64,000 nt of DNA from positions 62,001 to 126,000 of the forward strand of contig CAVTES010000009.1 of assembly GCA_963733885.1 (NCBI GenBank), read 5' to 3'. Position numbers and translations under genes: made by a program. This DNA is from JACVRW01 sp963733885. Its GTDB lineage: Bacteria > Actinomycetota > Thermoleophilia > Solirubrobacterales > Thermoleophilaceae. Numbering within the stretch: position 1 is the stretch's first letter; each line of letters opens with the position of its first letter. Below, piece by piece: positions 25,232 to 33,528 of the stretch. Below the pieces are notes generated by a model. The model saw only the letters and a list, made by a program, of their open reading frames with translations. It did not search any database and had not been told where the DNA came from.

Positions 25232-26128
25232 TCAAATCGGCGGCAGGACGGCCGCCTCGCGCAGCTTTTCCAGCGCCTCCTTCTCGATCTGCCGGATCCG
25301 CTCGGCGGTGAGCCCCAGGTCGGAGCCGATCTCGTTCAGCGTCTGGGCTGGCCGGCCGAGCCCGTAGTGGCCCCACAAGATCGTGCGTTCGCGCTCGTCG
25401 AGCCCGGCCGCAAGGTCCCGCACCAACTGCATCTCCATCCTGTCCAGCACCTGCTCGTACTCGCCCTCGGCGGCAAGGTCGGCGACCGTGTCCCCGAGCG
25501 GATCCTCGAAGCTCCGCGGCGTCCGGTCGATTGCCAGCAGGCTGTCGAGCTGCGCGCGGTGGAGGCCGGTCGCCTCGGCGAGCTCGGCTGTCGTCGGCTC
25601 GGTGCCGTGCGCCTCCAGGTAGTCACGGCGGGCGGCCTTTACCCGTGCGAGGCGGCGGACCGCGTGGTCGGACAGGGCCGCCGGCCGGGTCACCTCCGCG
25701 ACGAGCTCCTGCATCGCCTTGCGAACCCAGAAGGAGGCGTAACCCCAGAACGGCGTGTTCATGCGCGGGTCGAAGCGCCTTGCGGCGAACAGCAGGCCGG
25801 CGACGCCCTCCTGCATCAGTTCGGTGCGCTGAACCTGTCCGCCTGCGCCGAAGCGCCGGGCCACCCCCCCGATCGCCGGCAGGAACGCCTCCACGAGCTC
25901 CCGGCACGCCGCCTCGTCGCCGCCCGCGGCCGCCACGACCAGCTCACGCTCGTACTCCGCTGAGAGTGTCGTACCCGCGATTCTGGCACTCGGCGAGCTC
26001 GCGAGGCAGGCAACTCGCGCACTCCTGCGGGCCGCGCGGCCGGCGCGCGAATGAGGTCGGCGGCCTTCTCGCCGATCATGACCAGCCGTGGCACGTGTGT
26101 TGGTCGACGTGAACGCGACGCCGACCAT
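25232..26128 (-). CDS. RNA polymerase sigma-70 family factor (stress type)
   Basis: A sigma factor with region 2 (ELMQEGVAGLLFAARRFD, then FWGYASFWVRKAMQELV), region 3 (LSDHAVRRLARVKAARRDYL) and region 4 (LDERERTILWGHYGLG, GLTAERIRQIEKEALEKLRE). It lacks region 1.1 and resembles group 3/SigB-like factors. The first 50 residues of the longest frame look non-homologous; the true start may be nearer LSAEYEREL, but no standard codon is there. Downstream genes encode an RsbW-like ATPase and a GAF kinase, so a partner-switching stress module is likely. Confidence 0.85.
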   Translation of the reverse strand: MVGVAFTSTNTRATAGHDRREGRRPHSRAGRAARRSARVACLASSPSARIAGTTLSAEYERELVVAAAGGDEAACRELVEAFLPAIGGVARRFGAGGQVQRTELMQEGVAGLLFAARRFDPRMNTPFWGYASFWVRKAMQELVAEVTRPAALSDHAVRRLARVKAARRDYLEAHGTEPTTAELAEATGLHRAQLDSLLAIDRTPRSFEDPLGDTVADLAAEGEYEQVLDRMEMQLVRDLAAGLDERERTILWGHYGLGRPAQTLNEIGSDLGLTAERIRQIEKEALEKLREAAVLPPI

Positions 26129-26308
26129 GACGAGGTGCAGATCACAGGCCGGCTCGGCGGGAGAGCCGGTCGACCAGGTGCTCCAGTCTCACCAACGGTC
26201 GCGATACCGACCGCGGGCTGCGAGTGCTTGGGCTAGCGCCGGGTATAGCACCCGGACACGGGGCGCTTGCGCTGACCGCACTGGCACAAGGCAAGGAGAG
26301 AACGATCG

Positions 26309-26731
26309 ATGGCAAGCAGCACCAGCTCGCAAGGAACCGTTTCGCTCGAGGACGCACGCCGCGTGACGGCCGCCGGTGAGGACCGCGCGCGCGAGATCGG
26401 GCAGCCGCAGAACATCGCCGTCGTCGACGCCGGCGGCAACCTCGTCTCTCACGTTCGCATGGACGGAGCGTGGATCGGCAGCGTGGACATCGCGATCAAC
26501 AAGGCGTTCACGGCGCGGGCGTTCGATTTGCCGACGGCCGACCTCGCCGCCAATTCCCAGCCCGGAGGCCAGTTCTACGGCATCCAGGAGTCCAACAAGG
26601 GCCGCGTGATGATCTTCGCCGGCGGCATCCCGCTCAAGCGCGACGGCCAGGTCGTCGGCGCGGTCGGTGTCAGTGGCGGCGACGGCGAGCAGGACACGAC
26701 GGTCGCCGAGGCCGCGGCCGCGGCATTCTGA
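26309..26731 (+). CDS. HbpS/GlcG family heme-binding protein (DUF336)
   Basis: A 140-residue DUF336 protein. VSLEDARRVTAAGEDRA begins the domain, with NIAVVDAGGNLVSHVRMDGA, AINKAFTARAFDLPT and the C-terminal VVGAVGVSGGDGEQDTTVAE. The fold binds heme in HbpS and forms octamers; many members are uncharacterised. AAGGAGAG precedes the ATG. It looks intact and stands alone between the sigma-factor cluster and IS debris. Confidence 0.88.
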   Translation: MASSTSSQGTVSLEDARRVTAAGEDRAREIGQPQNIAVVDAGGNLVSHVRMDGAWIGSVDIAINKAFTARAFDLPTADLAANSQPGGQFYGIQESNKGRVMIFAGGIPLKRDGQVVGAVGVSGGDGEQDTTVAEAAAAAF

Positions 26732-27191
26732 GCGCCCGTGAGCGCGTCCAGGGTGAGGAGCTGATCAGCGACGAGCCGGGGGCGAACTGGGGTTCGTGGC
26801 CCGGTTCGATGGTGGCCACCGCGGCACTGTTCCAGAACGTCGAGTGCTCGGCAAACCGAGAGCTGGCCGCGGCAACCGAATAGCCGGGCGAGCGCGGCGA
26901 GAGCGAGTCGCTCGAGCCGACGATCGGCTCTTGAAGCGGCGCGCGCTGGAGCGGCACCTGCGCGAGCAGGGCCGCTGGTTGATGTACAGCAGGGCAACCA
27001 GGGACGACAGCGCTTCGGTGACGCAATCCCCCGCCGCTACGAGGTGGTGCCCGACAGCCAGGGCGGGCTGACGCTCGAGCCGGCGATCACGGTCAGCGCG
27101 GCCGAGCTCGATCGCCGACATGGGACCCGGCCCGCCACCCGGGAGGAGATCGACACCGGCAACAACGTGACGCTGTCGCTCGTCGGCGTGT
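26732..27191. other. Degenerate coding region, unidentified
   Basis: About 460 bp. One frame reads RFGDAIPRRYEVVPDSQGG, LTLEPAITVSAAELDRRHG and TRPATREEID before being cut off by the IS3 end at about 27192. The composition is that of a small antitoxin-like or DNA-binding protein tail, but I cannot assign a family and no start is evident. Confidence 0.3.
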
Positions 27192-27432
27192 GGAGTTGCC
27201 CCGGTTTCGACGACACTTGGACCCTTCCGGTCGTAAGCCGGAGAAAGTGAGGTTCAGGTGCCGAGAACGAAGACGCCGTACCCGGAGGAGTTCCGTCGGG
27301 AGGGCATCAAGCTCGGCGTGCTCGGCGACAAGCCGCAGCGTCAGCTGGCGATGGACCTGGGTACCTCCGACGTCACGTTGCGCAACTGACTCAAGCAGGA
27401 GCGAGCTGAGCGCGGCGAGCGCCCCGACGGCC
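27192..27432 (+). mobile_element. IS3-family remnant with broken orfA
   Basis: The left end (about 27192-27220, containing GTTGCCCCGGTTTCGACGAC) resembles the terminal repeat of actinobacterial IS3 elements. It is followed by an orfA start at GTG 27258 reading PYPEEFRREGIKLGVLG, RQLAMDLGTSDVTLRN. A TGA then replaces the usual Trp codon of the HTH (at 27388), before LKQERAERGERPDGL. The element ends soon after. orfB, with the DDE domain, is absent. Confidence 0.7.
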
Positions 27433-27617
27433 TGGGCAGGGACGGCCGCGGTCCTCGGCGACGCCATCGCCCTTGCGCACGGCGGCAGGCGGCTAGGCGA
27501 ACTCGTTTTGAAGCCGATCCTGCAGCCTGTCGCGAGGGTTCGCACGGTGGGCCGCTAGCCGCTCGGTCTGCCATCCGCTGCGACGCTGGCGCTTCGACCC
27601 GGGCGCCGACTTGTCTA

Positions 27618-28126
27618 GTGGTTTCGGGGATTCGAGCCCTCAGACGTGGACCAGGGAACGCGCTGACCTGTCGCGCGTCACGCCGCGAGCTGCGCGAGGC
27701 CGTCGGTGCCGGTTGGCTCGCCATCCTCCGCGAGCGCTACCCCGGCATTCGAGTCAGCCAAGCTCGCGAACGCGAAGGCGACTCGTTCATCAGCCCGACC
27801 TCGCAGCGCGAACAGATCGAAGCGTGGGCGAAGTCGAAGGGACATCGCATCGCGAAGGTCCACGAAGAACTCGATGCGTCGGGAGCGAGAGTCGAACGAC
27901 CCAAGCTGACGGACGCGATGCGTCGTATCGAGGCAGGCGAGACAGGCGGCATCGTCGTCGTCAAGCTCGACCGCTTCGGCCGTACGCTGATCGATTCGCT
28001 TGCGCTGATCGAGCGCAGGAGGGCTTCGAGCTTGCGACGCCGACCGGCAAGCTCGTGCTGCGTCCTGATGCTGAGCCTCGCGGTGCAACGGAGGCGAACG
28101 AACCACCAGCGTTCTCGATTGATTAG
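27618..28126 (+). pseudogene. Serine recombinase (resolvase) remnant
   Basis: The N-terminal catalytic domain of a serine recombinase is visible: GIRVSQAREREGDSFISPTS (with the RVS around the nucleophile Ser), REQIEAWAKSKGH, LTDAMRRIEAGETGGIVVVK and LDRFGRTLIDSLALIER. After that the frame changes and material is deleted, resuming with GFELATPTGKLVLR and ending at 28126. The DNA-binding C-terminal part is lost. It probably belonged to the same or another integrated element. Confidence 0.72.
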
Positions 28127-28166
28127 CCCGGCCCCCCCTCGCTTCTCGTAGGGCGTAAGGCCATCC

Positions 28167-28203
28167 TGGACGCGACCCGTCGAGCGGCGGATACTGCGCG
28201 GGG
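28167..28203 (+). promoter_or_regulatory. SnoaL-family leaderless promoter, copy 2
   Basis: TGGACG (28167-28172), a 17-bp spacer, GATACT (28190-28195), then 8 nt to the ATG. The stretch CGAGCGGCGGATACTGCGCG is shared with copy 3 at 33815. Confidence 0.65.
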
Positions 28204-28611
28204 ATGGCCCAGGAGAACGTCGAGGTCGTTCGGCGCGTGTCGGACGCCTACAACCGCCGCGATGTGGGAGCGATGCTCGACGAACTCCACCCCGAGGTCG
28301 AGTGGCATCCCTGGTTGCAGCTTCAGTTCGGCGGGGGAGCCACCGTGTATCGGGGGCACCAGGGCGTCCGCAAGGGAATCCGAGAACTTGAAGAAGCCTT
28401 CTCTGAGATCGAGGCAGAGCAAACAGAGATCCGGGACCTTGGCGAGCGAGTCGTCGCCATCGGTCGCCTCCGGGGACGCGGCACTGAGAGCGGCGCAATA
28501 ACCGAATCGGCAATCGCTTGGATCGTGGAGTTCAAGAGTGGCAAGGTGATTCGGGTCCGCGAGTATCTCGACCCTAAGAAAGCCCTCGAAGCCGTGGGGC
28601 TGCGGGAGTAG
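28204..28611 (+). CDS. SnoaL/NTF2-like family protein
   Basis: A 135-residue intact member. MAQENVEVVRRVSDAYNRRD, ELHPEVEWHPWL, TVYRGHQGVRKGIRELEEAF, VVAIGRLRGRGTESGA and the tail EYLDPKKALEAVGLRE cover all elements of the alpha+beta cone. The fold commonly hosts isomerases, dehydratases or cyclases, but a catalytic assignment is not possible. It is the first gene of a tandem pair whose second copy is broken. Confidence 0.87.
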   Translation: MAQENVEVVRRVSDAYNRRDVGAMLDELHPEVEWHPWLQLQFGGGATVYRGHQGVRKGIRELEEAFSEIEAEQTEIRDLGERVVAIGRLRGRGTESGAITESAIAWIVEFKSGKVIRVREYLDPKKALEAVGLRE

Positions 28612-28614
28612 GCG

Positions 28615-28918
28615 ATGTCGCAGGAGAACGTCGACGTGCCGAATGTCGAATACGTGAACCCACCCGATGCTGTGGAAACGGGGACTCTTCGGGGGTCCCA
28701 AGAGCTTTCGTCTAATCCGCGATGCCTACGACGACGTGGAGGTCCGTCCCGAGCGCTTCATCGACGCCGGTGATGAGGTGGTGGTGCTTGCCAGGCTGGC
28801 GGGCACCAGCCGAGGCGCGCGTTCCAATCGAGCAGAAGAGGGAGGTGGAAAGGCGATCCGGTTTTGCTGGTTCAGCACTGCCTCGGAAGCCCTCGAAGCC
28901 GCCGGCCTGCGGGAGTAG
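28615..28918 (+). pseudogene. SnoaL/NTF2-like paralogue, broken
   Basis: It begins MSQENVDVPNVEYVNPPDAV, lacking the first helix found in paralogues. It then shifts frame near 28680 to YDDVEVRPERFIDAGDEVVV and loses a further segment before KAIRFCWFSTASEALEAAGL. The head and tail identify the family. The spacing to the upstream copy (GCG) equals that of the 14644/14648 pair. Confidence 0.75.
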
Positions 28919-29005
28919 GCCGAGCGGCTGTCTTCGGCCATTGCGATTCGCCCAACGACAGCGAGAAGGGGGCCCGGCCTAGTCCCAGTCGCGTGCAGGA
29001 CGGTC

Positions 29006-29188
29006 GTGAAGCTGCACCAGGGCGCCGAGGCGCTGGGCCAGCTCAAGCCGCAGGAGAGCCGGGCGCTCGTGCTCACGGCGGAGGGCTACAGCTACCGGGA
29101 GATCTGCGCGATCACCGCTGGACCTACACGAACTTCTGTGTGGGCCGGTTGTTCCCTCGGCTCGAGCGGGGGCACGAGGGTGCGTTAG
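29006..29188 (+). pseudogene. Sigma-70 region 4 remnant
   Basis: ALGQLKPQESRALVLTAEGY followed by SYREICAIT is the helix-turn-helix start of sigma region 4 as found in ECF-like factors. One base later, in the next frame, WTYTNFCVGRLFPRLERG continues it. Region 2 is absent. It is an isolated relic. Confidence 0.55.
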
Positions 29189-29221
29189 GGTGCGTCGACG
29201 ACTTCTGCCGCGACCCTTGTC

Positions 29222-29512
29222 ATGTGGTTTTCCCTGCGCTCGCCGGAGCTGGCAAAGGACTTTGAGCGCCTGATGGCGGGTGATCGGGACATAGTCCGCG
29301 GGTCGCTGGACACGGTGTCGGAGTGGCGTCTGACGCGGCCGCTGGACTTGCCCGGACAGTCAATTGAAGCTGCCGATTACGTCCTGATCGCGGAAATAGT
29401 CGAAATCCAGCGCTGGCAGGAACAGGCGACCGAGCTGGTCCAGCACCTGGAGGACGACCTGGGGCATCTGGTCTCGAGTCGGGGGATGCTCGTCGTGGAG
29501 CACGTCCTTTGA
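29222..29512 (+). CDS. Hypothetical protein
   Basis: A 96-residue protein starting MWFSLRSPELAKDF, with ADYVLIAEIVEIQRWQEQA and LGHLVSSRGMLVVEHVL. The alternation of strands and a long helix suggests a ferredoxin-like small domain, but I cannot name the family. The reading frame is intact and has coding-like composition. No promoter or Shine-Dalgarno is obvious. Confidence 0.6.
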   Translation: MWFSLRSPELAKDFERLMAGDRDIVRGSLDTVSEWRLTRPLDLPGQSIEAADYVLIAEIVEIQRWQEQATELVQHLEDDLGHLVSSRGMLVVEHVL

Positions 29513-29576
29513 TCGCCATGGCCTCCGAGGGCCGCTAAGCGACCCGGGAGCCGCGGGTCGGCCGGCCGTACGGCGA

Positions 29577-30461
29577 CTAGCCGAGCGCTTTCTCGAACCA
29601 GTGGTCCGCGAACGGCTCGTCGTTGAACGGCGGCGCCTCGATCCAGCCCGTTGAGCGGTATAGGGCAAGCGCCTCGGTGAGGACGGCGCTCGTTTCGATG
29701 CGTGCGACCCGAGCGCCGCTCGCGAGCGCGCACGCCTCGAGGTGCTCGAGTAGGCGCCGCCCGAGCCCGACCCCGCGCGCGGCCGGCGTAATCCACATGC
29801 GCTTGATCTCGGTCGGCGCGCCGGTGTGGTGTTTGACGCCACCGCAGCCGATGGGCTCGCCGCGCAGGTAGACGACGAAGAACTGTCCGGCCGGAGGCAG
29901 CACCTCGTGCGGCAGCGCGGTCGCGCCGGCGGATGGGTCGAAGCCGCGGTCCGATCGCCGGTTCAGTTCGGCGACGTACTCCGCGAGGCAGTAACGCGCA
30001 TCGCGGTGCTCGGGGTCGACGGGCGTGATCTCCACGCTCGCCGAGGTCAACAGGCGCTCGACGTCGCGCATCGCTGCAACCAGCCGCTCCCGCTGCTGTG
30101 GGCTGAGCTGCGCCAGCAACGAGCGTGCGTGCTGGTCGGCTCGTTTGTCCAGCGCGACGCGTTCGGCCCGGCCGGCGGTGGTGAGACGCGCGACCCGAAT
30201 ACGCCGGTCGCCGTCGCTCGCTGTCACCGTGACCAGCCCGACGGCCTCGAGTGAACGCAGCAGCCGGCTCAGGTATCCGGAGTCGAGTCCCAGCCGTGCA
30301 CGCAGCAGACGCACCTCGCAGCCGTCGAGTCCAATCTCCCACAGCAGGCGCGCTTCGCCGAGCGGTCGGTCCCGACCGAGGAAGTGGTCGTTGAGCGCGC
30401 CGACGCGCTCGGTGACAGTGCGGTTGAAGCGGCGGACCTGCTCGACCATCGCCTCGGACAT
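29577..30461 (-). CDS. Bifunctional MarR regulator/GNAT N-acetyltransferase
   Basis: A 294-residue fusion. Residues about 1-140 form a MarR winged helix (LGEARLLWEIG, LRARLGLDSGYLSRLLRSLE, VTVTASDGDRRIRVARLT). The C-terminal half is a GNAT domain (FFVVYLRGEPIGCGGVK, MWITPAARGVGLGRRLLEHL, which contains the acetyl-CoA loop, and ALYRSTGWIEAPPF). Such fusions are known in actinobacteria and proteobacteria; ligand and acetyl acceptor are usually unknown. A perfect inverted repeat 4 nt upstream of the ATG suggests autoregulation. Confidence 0.9.
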   Translation of the reverse strand: MSEAMVEQVRRFNRTVTERVGALNDHFLGRDRPLGEARLLWEIGLDGCEVRLLRARLGLDSGYLSRLLRSLEAVGLVTVTASDGDRRIRVARLTTAGRAERVALDKRADQHARSLLAQLSPQQRERLVAAMRDVERLLTSASVEITPVDPEHRDARYCLAEYVAELNRRSDRGFDPSAGATALPHEVLPPAGQFFVVYLRGEPIGCGGVKHHTGAPTEIKRMWITPAARGVGLGRRLLEHLEACALASGARVARIETSAVLTEALALYRSTGWIEAPPFNDEPFADHWFEKALG

Positions 30462-30464
30462 TCT

Positions 30465-30478
30465 CTGACCTTAGTCAG
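30465..30478. promoter_or_regulatory. Putative MarR autoregulatory operator
   Basis: CTGAC-CTTA-GTCAG is a perfect 5-bp inverted repeat that starts 4 nt upstream of the MarR-GNAT start codon, where bound repressor would block transcription or initiation. Half-sites of 5-6 bp are usual for MarR dimers. Confidence 0.5.
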
Positions 30479-30595
30479 TGAACCGAAGCCAGTCAAAGTC
30501 GATCGTGCCAAGGGCCGGAGTATGCCGCCGGTTGTCGCCCCTGACCGGCAGTTCATCGGGCGGGTCTTACGGGACACGCGACAACGAGCGGCCGT

Positions 30596-30820
30596 CAGGA
30601 GCTCGGAGACCTCGACCGTGTGACCGGCTGGGTCAAAGCGCTCGGCTTCGTCAACTGTGCCGAAGGCTTCAACCTGACTCCGGCCGCGATCAACGGCTTC
30701 AGCGACTCGATCCTGACGCTGTGCGGCGACGCCGGCCGCCATGCCCGTTCAGCGATCGGGGCCGGCGAGCTGCCGTTCGGGATGCCGGTCGAGGTCGAGG
30801 CGGTCGTCGCAATCTCCTGA
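30596..30820 (+). pseudogene. RidA (YjgF/YER057c) family remnant
   Basis: Only the C-terminal two thirds are legible: ELGDLDRVTGWVKALGFVNC, AEGFNLTPAAINGFSDSILT, HARSAIGAGELPFGMPVEVE. This is the RidA-family core with the conserved RSAIG (Arg that contacts substrate). The N-terminal strands exist only as PLTGSSSGGSYG in another frame near 30540. The gene has lost its start. Confidence 0.65.
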
Positions 30821-30865
30821 CGCCGCCCCGGCGACGAATAGTGGGAGCCGCACGAACCCGTCTCC

Positions 30866-31456
30866 TCAGGGTGACGGGCGGGGACTCTCGCCTGGGATCG
30901 GGAGCCAGTAAAAGGCGTTGAACGCGGCGATCACGGCCACGCCCAGGACGGGCAGCGCGGCGCCAAGCAGGGCGCCGGTCGCGAGCCAGGCCAGTGCGAG
31001 TTGAAAGCGCCTGCCGATGGCTTGTGTGCCCGCAGGGTCGAGGGCTTCGCTGAGCAGCTGGTGACGGCTCGCGTACTGCCAGACGGCGTTGAATGTCAGC
31101 GCGGTCACGGCAAACGCGATGCCGTAGAAGACGACGGCGGTTCGCTCGTCATGTCCGCTGCGCAGCGCCTCGGCAAGGACCGAGGTGGCGAACGGAAGGA
31201 ACGCCACGGCCATCAGCAGCAGGGTGTTCAGCAGCAGCATGAGCCGGTCGGCGGCACGGATGTGGTCGAACATGACGTGGTGGTTGGCCCACACCTGTCC
31301 GATGAACAGGAATGTGACGGCGTAGGCGAGATAGGACGGCCACAGCTCGACAAGGCCATGCAGCAGGCTCCCGTCGTCGGTCGGTGGCCTGATCTCGAGA
31401 ACGAGCAGGGTTACGGTGATGGCGAAAACGCCATCGCTGAACGCCACCAACCGCAT
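30866..31456 (-). CDS. TMEM175-family membrane protein
   Basis: A 196-residue integral membrane protein starting MRLVAFSDGVFAITVTLLVL, with the FSDGVFAI motif that forms the pore helix in TMEM175 potassium channels. WANHHVMFDHI follows helix two, then about four further helices. Bacterial members form six-TM channels selective for K+ over Na+. An in-frame TGA lies a short distance upstream, fixing the ATG as start. The next gene on the same strand (MOSC-reductase) ends 66 nt upstream. Confidence 0.85.
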   Translation of the reverse strand: MRLVAFSDGVFAITVTLLVLEIRPPTDDGSLLHGLVELWPSYLAYAVTFLFIGQVWANHHVMFDHIRAADRLMLLLNTLLLMAVAFLPFATSVLAEALRSGHDERTAVVFYGIAFAVTALTFNAVWQYASRHQLLSEALDPAGTQAIGRRFQLALAWLATGALLGAALPVLGVAVIAAFNAFYWLPIPGESPRPSP

Positions 31457-31522
31457 GGTGTCGCGGTGCGCCGAGGGTGGCTCGGCGGCCCCCGTATCGG
31501 TGCGACCTCAGCGGGCTGCCAG

Positions 31523-33322
31523 TCACAGATCGAGCACGACGTCGTCGCGTGGCTGTGAGCAGCAGATGAGTGCGCTCCCGTCGGCGGGGGGTTCGACCGG
31601 GTCGGGGCTGTATTCGAGCTTGCCGGCGATAAGGGTGGTCTCGCAGTTGTGGCAGACGCCGGTGCGGCACGACCAACGGACGGGGACGTCGCATGCTTCG
31701 GCGAGCTCGAGCAGGCTGGTGTAGTCACTGCTCCACGGGATGGCGAGGTCGCTGCGGGCGAACTCGATCGTTGGGCCGTTTCCGGGTTGGCCGGCGGGTG
31801 GGTGGGGCGTTCGCGCAGGTGTTGCTGCGATGCCGGGCGTCAGACCGGGTGCGGGCCCGAACGGTTCGGTGTGGATGCGTGAGGCGTCGATGCCCATCGC
31901 AGCTAGACCAGCGCTGATCTCCTCCATGAACGGTGTCGGCCCGCACAGGTATGCCTCGGCATCGCGTGGTGGCTCGAGTTCGGCGAGCAGTGACGCGGTG
32001 AGACGGCCCGCGCTGTCGAAGTCGTGGCCTTCGACGTCGTTTGGACCGGGACGGCTGTAGTACACGTGGGTGCGTACCTTCGGGAGCGACGCGAGGAGAG
32101 TTCGGGTCTCCGCGGCGAAGGAGTGGTCGCGGCTGCTGCGTGCGCCGTGCAGCCACCAGATCTCCCGATCGGAATGCTCCTCCGCCAGTGCCTGAAGCAT
32201 GGCGAGAACCGGGGTGGCACCGATCCCGGCGCTGATCAGCAACACGGGCGCGTGCGTCTGGTCGAGGATGAAGGTGCCACGTGGTGCTGCGATGTCGAGT
32301 TGGTCGCCGACGGACAGCCGGGTGTGCAGATAGCCGCTGGCGGCCCCATCGTGTTCGCGCTTGACGGTGATCCGGTAGTAGCCGGCGTCGGGCGGTCCCG
32401 AGAGGGAGTAGTTGCGGAGCACCGACCTCTGCCCGTTGTCGGGCTGGATGCGGAGCGTGAGGTACTGGCCGGGGCCCGCGGCGGGGAGCGGTGTGCCGTC
32501 AGGGTCCTCAAGGCGGATGGAGATCACGGAGTTGCATTCCGGCTCGATCGCGGTGACGGTCAGTGGGCGGAAGCCGGACCAGGCCGGGGGCGGGCTGGCC
32601 GCGATCAAGCCGGCATTCCCGCTGCCGGGTTCTCCGTCGAGCAAGGCGTGGAACGATGTTTGCCAGCCGGCACTGAGGGCGGGGATGCGCAGCGCGCGAA
32701 GCAGCTGCTGTCGCGGATGACTGGGGAGATAGAGGAGCGCGCTGACCTCGGCGACCGTCATCTGCTCTGGGCCGGAGGCCACCTTGATGATCTCATCCCC
32801 CGCCTGCACGTCGCCCTCCTCGAGCACGCGGAAGTAGAAGCCGGGGCGCCGGTGTGACACGAGCAGGGCGGGAATGCGCGGCTCCTTCATCCGGATCCCG
32901 ACGCGGTAGCAGGTCACACGTGGTTGCGTGACCTCGCAGAGGGCGCTGCCGATCTGGTAGCGGTCGCCGATACAGACCTCGTCGTCGCTCAGTCCCTCGA
33001 CGGTGAAGTTCTCGCCGAACTGTCCGTAGACGAAGTCGTCTCGTCCTAGCTCGCGTTCCCAGTAGCGATAGGAGCCGATCTGGTAGACGAAGACGGCGCG
33101 CTGCTCGCCACCATGCCCGGCAGGATCGCCTTGCCCGTCGCCGTCGACGTTGAGCTTGCGCACGCGGCGAGGGCCGCTGACAGGGTCCTTGAAGACGCCG
33201 GTGAAGACAGTCTTCCCTTGCCAAGGTACGTCCTTTGGCATGCCGACGCTCACCGCCAGAAGGGAGCCCGCCGAGCGGCCGGCGGCCGGCGCTGACCCCG
33301 CTTGCCGGAACTTCGATCTCAT
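31523..33322 (-). CDS. MOSC domain-ferredoxin reductase-2Fe-2S fusion oxidoreductase
   Basis: A 599-residue three-part enzyme. Residues about 25-215 are a MOSC domain of the YiiM type (KTVFTGVFKDPVSGPRRV, HGGEQRAVFVYQ, YGQFGENFTVEGLSDDEVCI, VTCYRVGIRM). Residues about 240-480 are a FAD/NAD reductase (RNYSLSG for FAD, SAGIGATPVLAML for NAD, CGPTPFM). The C-terminus is a plant-type [2Fe-2S] ferredoxin (CRTGVCHNC and a later Cys in LICCSQ). MOSC proteins bind the molybdenum cofactor and transfer sulfur or reduce N-hydroxylated compounds, here with a built-in electron chain. The ATG overlaps the TGA of a small upstream gene. Confidence 0.9.
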   Translation of the reverse strand: MRSKFRQAGSAPAAGRSAGSLLAVSVGMPKDVPWQGKTVFTGVFKDPVSGPRRVRKLNVDGDGQGDPAGHGGEQRAVFVYQIGSYRYWERELGRDDFVYGQFGENFTVEGLSDDEVCIGDRYQIGSALCEVTQPRVTCYRVGIRMKEPRIPALLVSHRRPGFYFRVLEEGDVQAGDEIIKVASGPEQMTVAEVSALLYLPSHPRQQLLRALRIPALSAGWQTSFHALLDGEPGSGNAGLIAASPPPAWSGFRPLTVTAIEPECNSVISIRLEDPDGTPLPAAGPGQYLTLRIQPDNGQRSVLRNYSLSGPPDAGYYRITVKREHDGAASGYLHTRLSVGDQLDIAAPRGTFILDQTHAPVLLISAGIGATPVLAMLQALAEEHSDREIWWLHGARSSRDHSFAAETRTLLASLPKVRTHVYYSRPGPNDVEGHDFDSAGRLTASLLAELEPPRDAEAYLCGPTPFMEEISAGLAAMGIDASRIHTEPFGPAPGLTPGIAATPARTPHPPAGQPGNGPTIEFARSDLAIPWSSDYTSLLELAEACDVPVRWSCRTGVCHNCETTLIAGKLEYSPDPVEPPADGSALICCSQPRDDVVLDL

Positions 33323-33528
33323 GCTCGTGCGTCCGCGGCTGCATCGTCGATGAGCTGGATGCGGCCGATCTCGTCGACGCTGAGATTGCGGTCGGCACCG
33401 TGGGAAATGACGGTGTGGCCCGGGACCGGCTCGAGCTTTTCACCGTCGATCGTGATCGTCACCTTCTCGGGATAGAACGAGACGACGGCCGCGATGCGCG
33501 TAACGCAGAAGGTCTGCCCCTCAACCAA
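33319..33528 (-). CDS. Small hypothetical protein coupled to MOSC-reductase
   Basis: A 69-residue frame from a TTG, reading FCVTRIAAVVSFYPEKVTIT, IDGEKLEPVPGHTVISHGAD and SVDEIGRIQLIDD. Its stop overlaps the next ATG (ATGA), so it is translated just before the fusion enzyme. I do not recognise the family. It may be the C-terminal piece of a larger gene, since the frame upstream has no better start. Confidence 0.45.
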   Translation of the reverse strand: MVEGQTFCVTRIAAVVSFYPEKVTITIDGEKLEPVPGHTVISHGADRNLSVDEIGRIQLIDDAAADARA

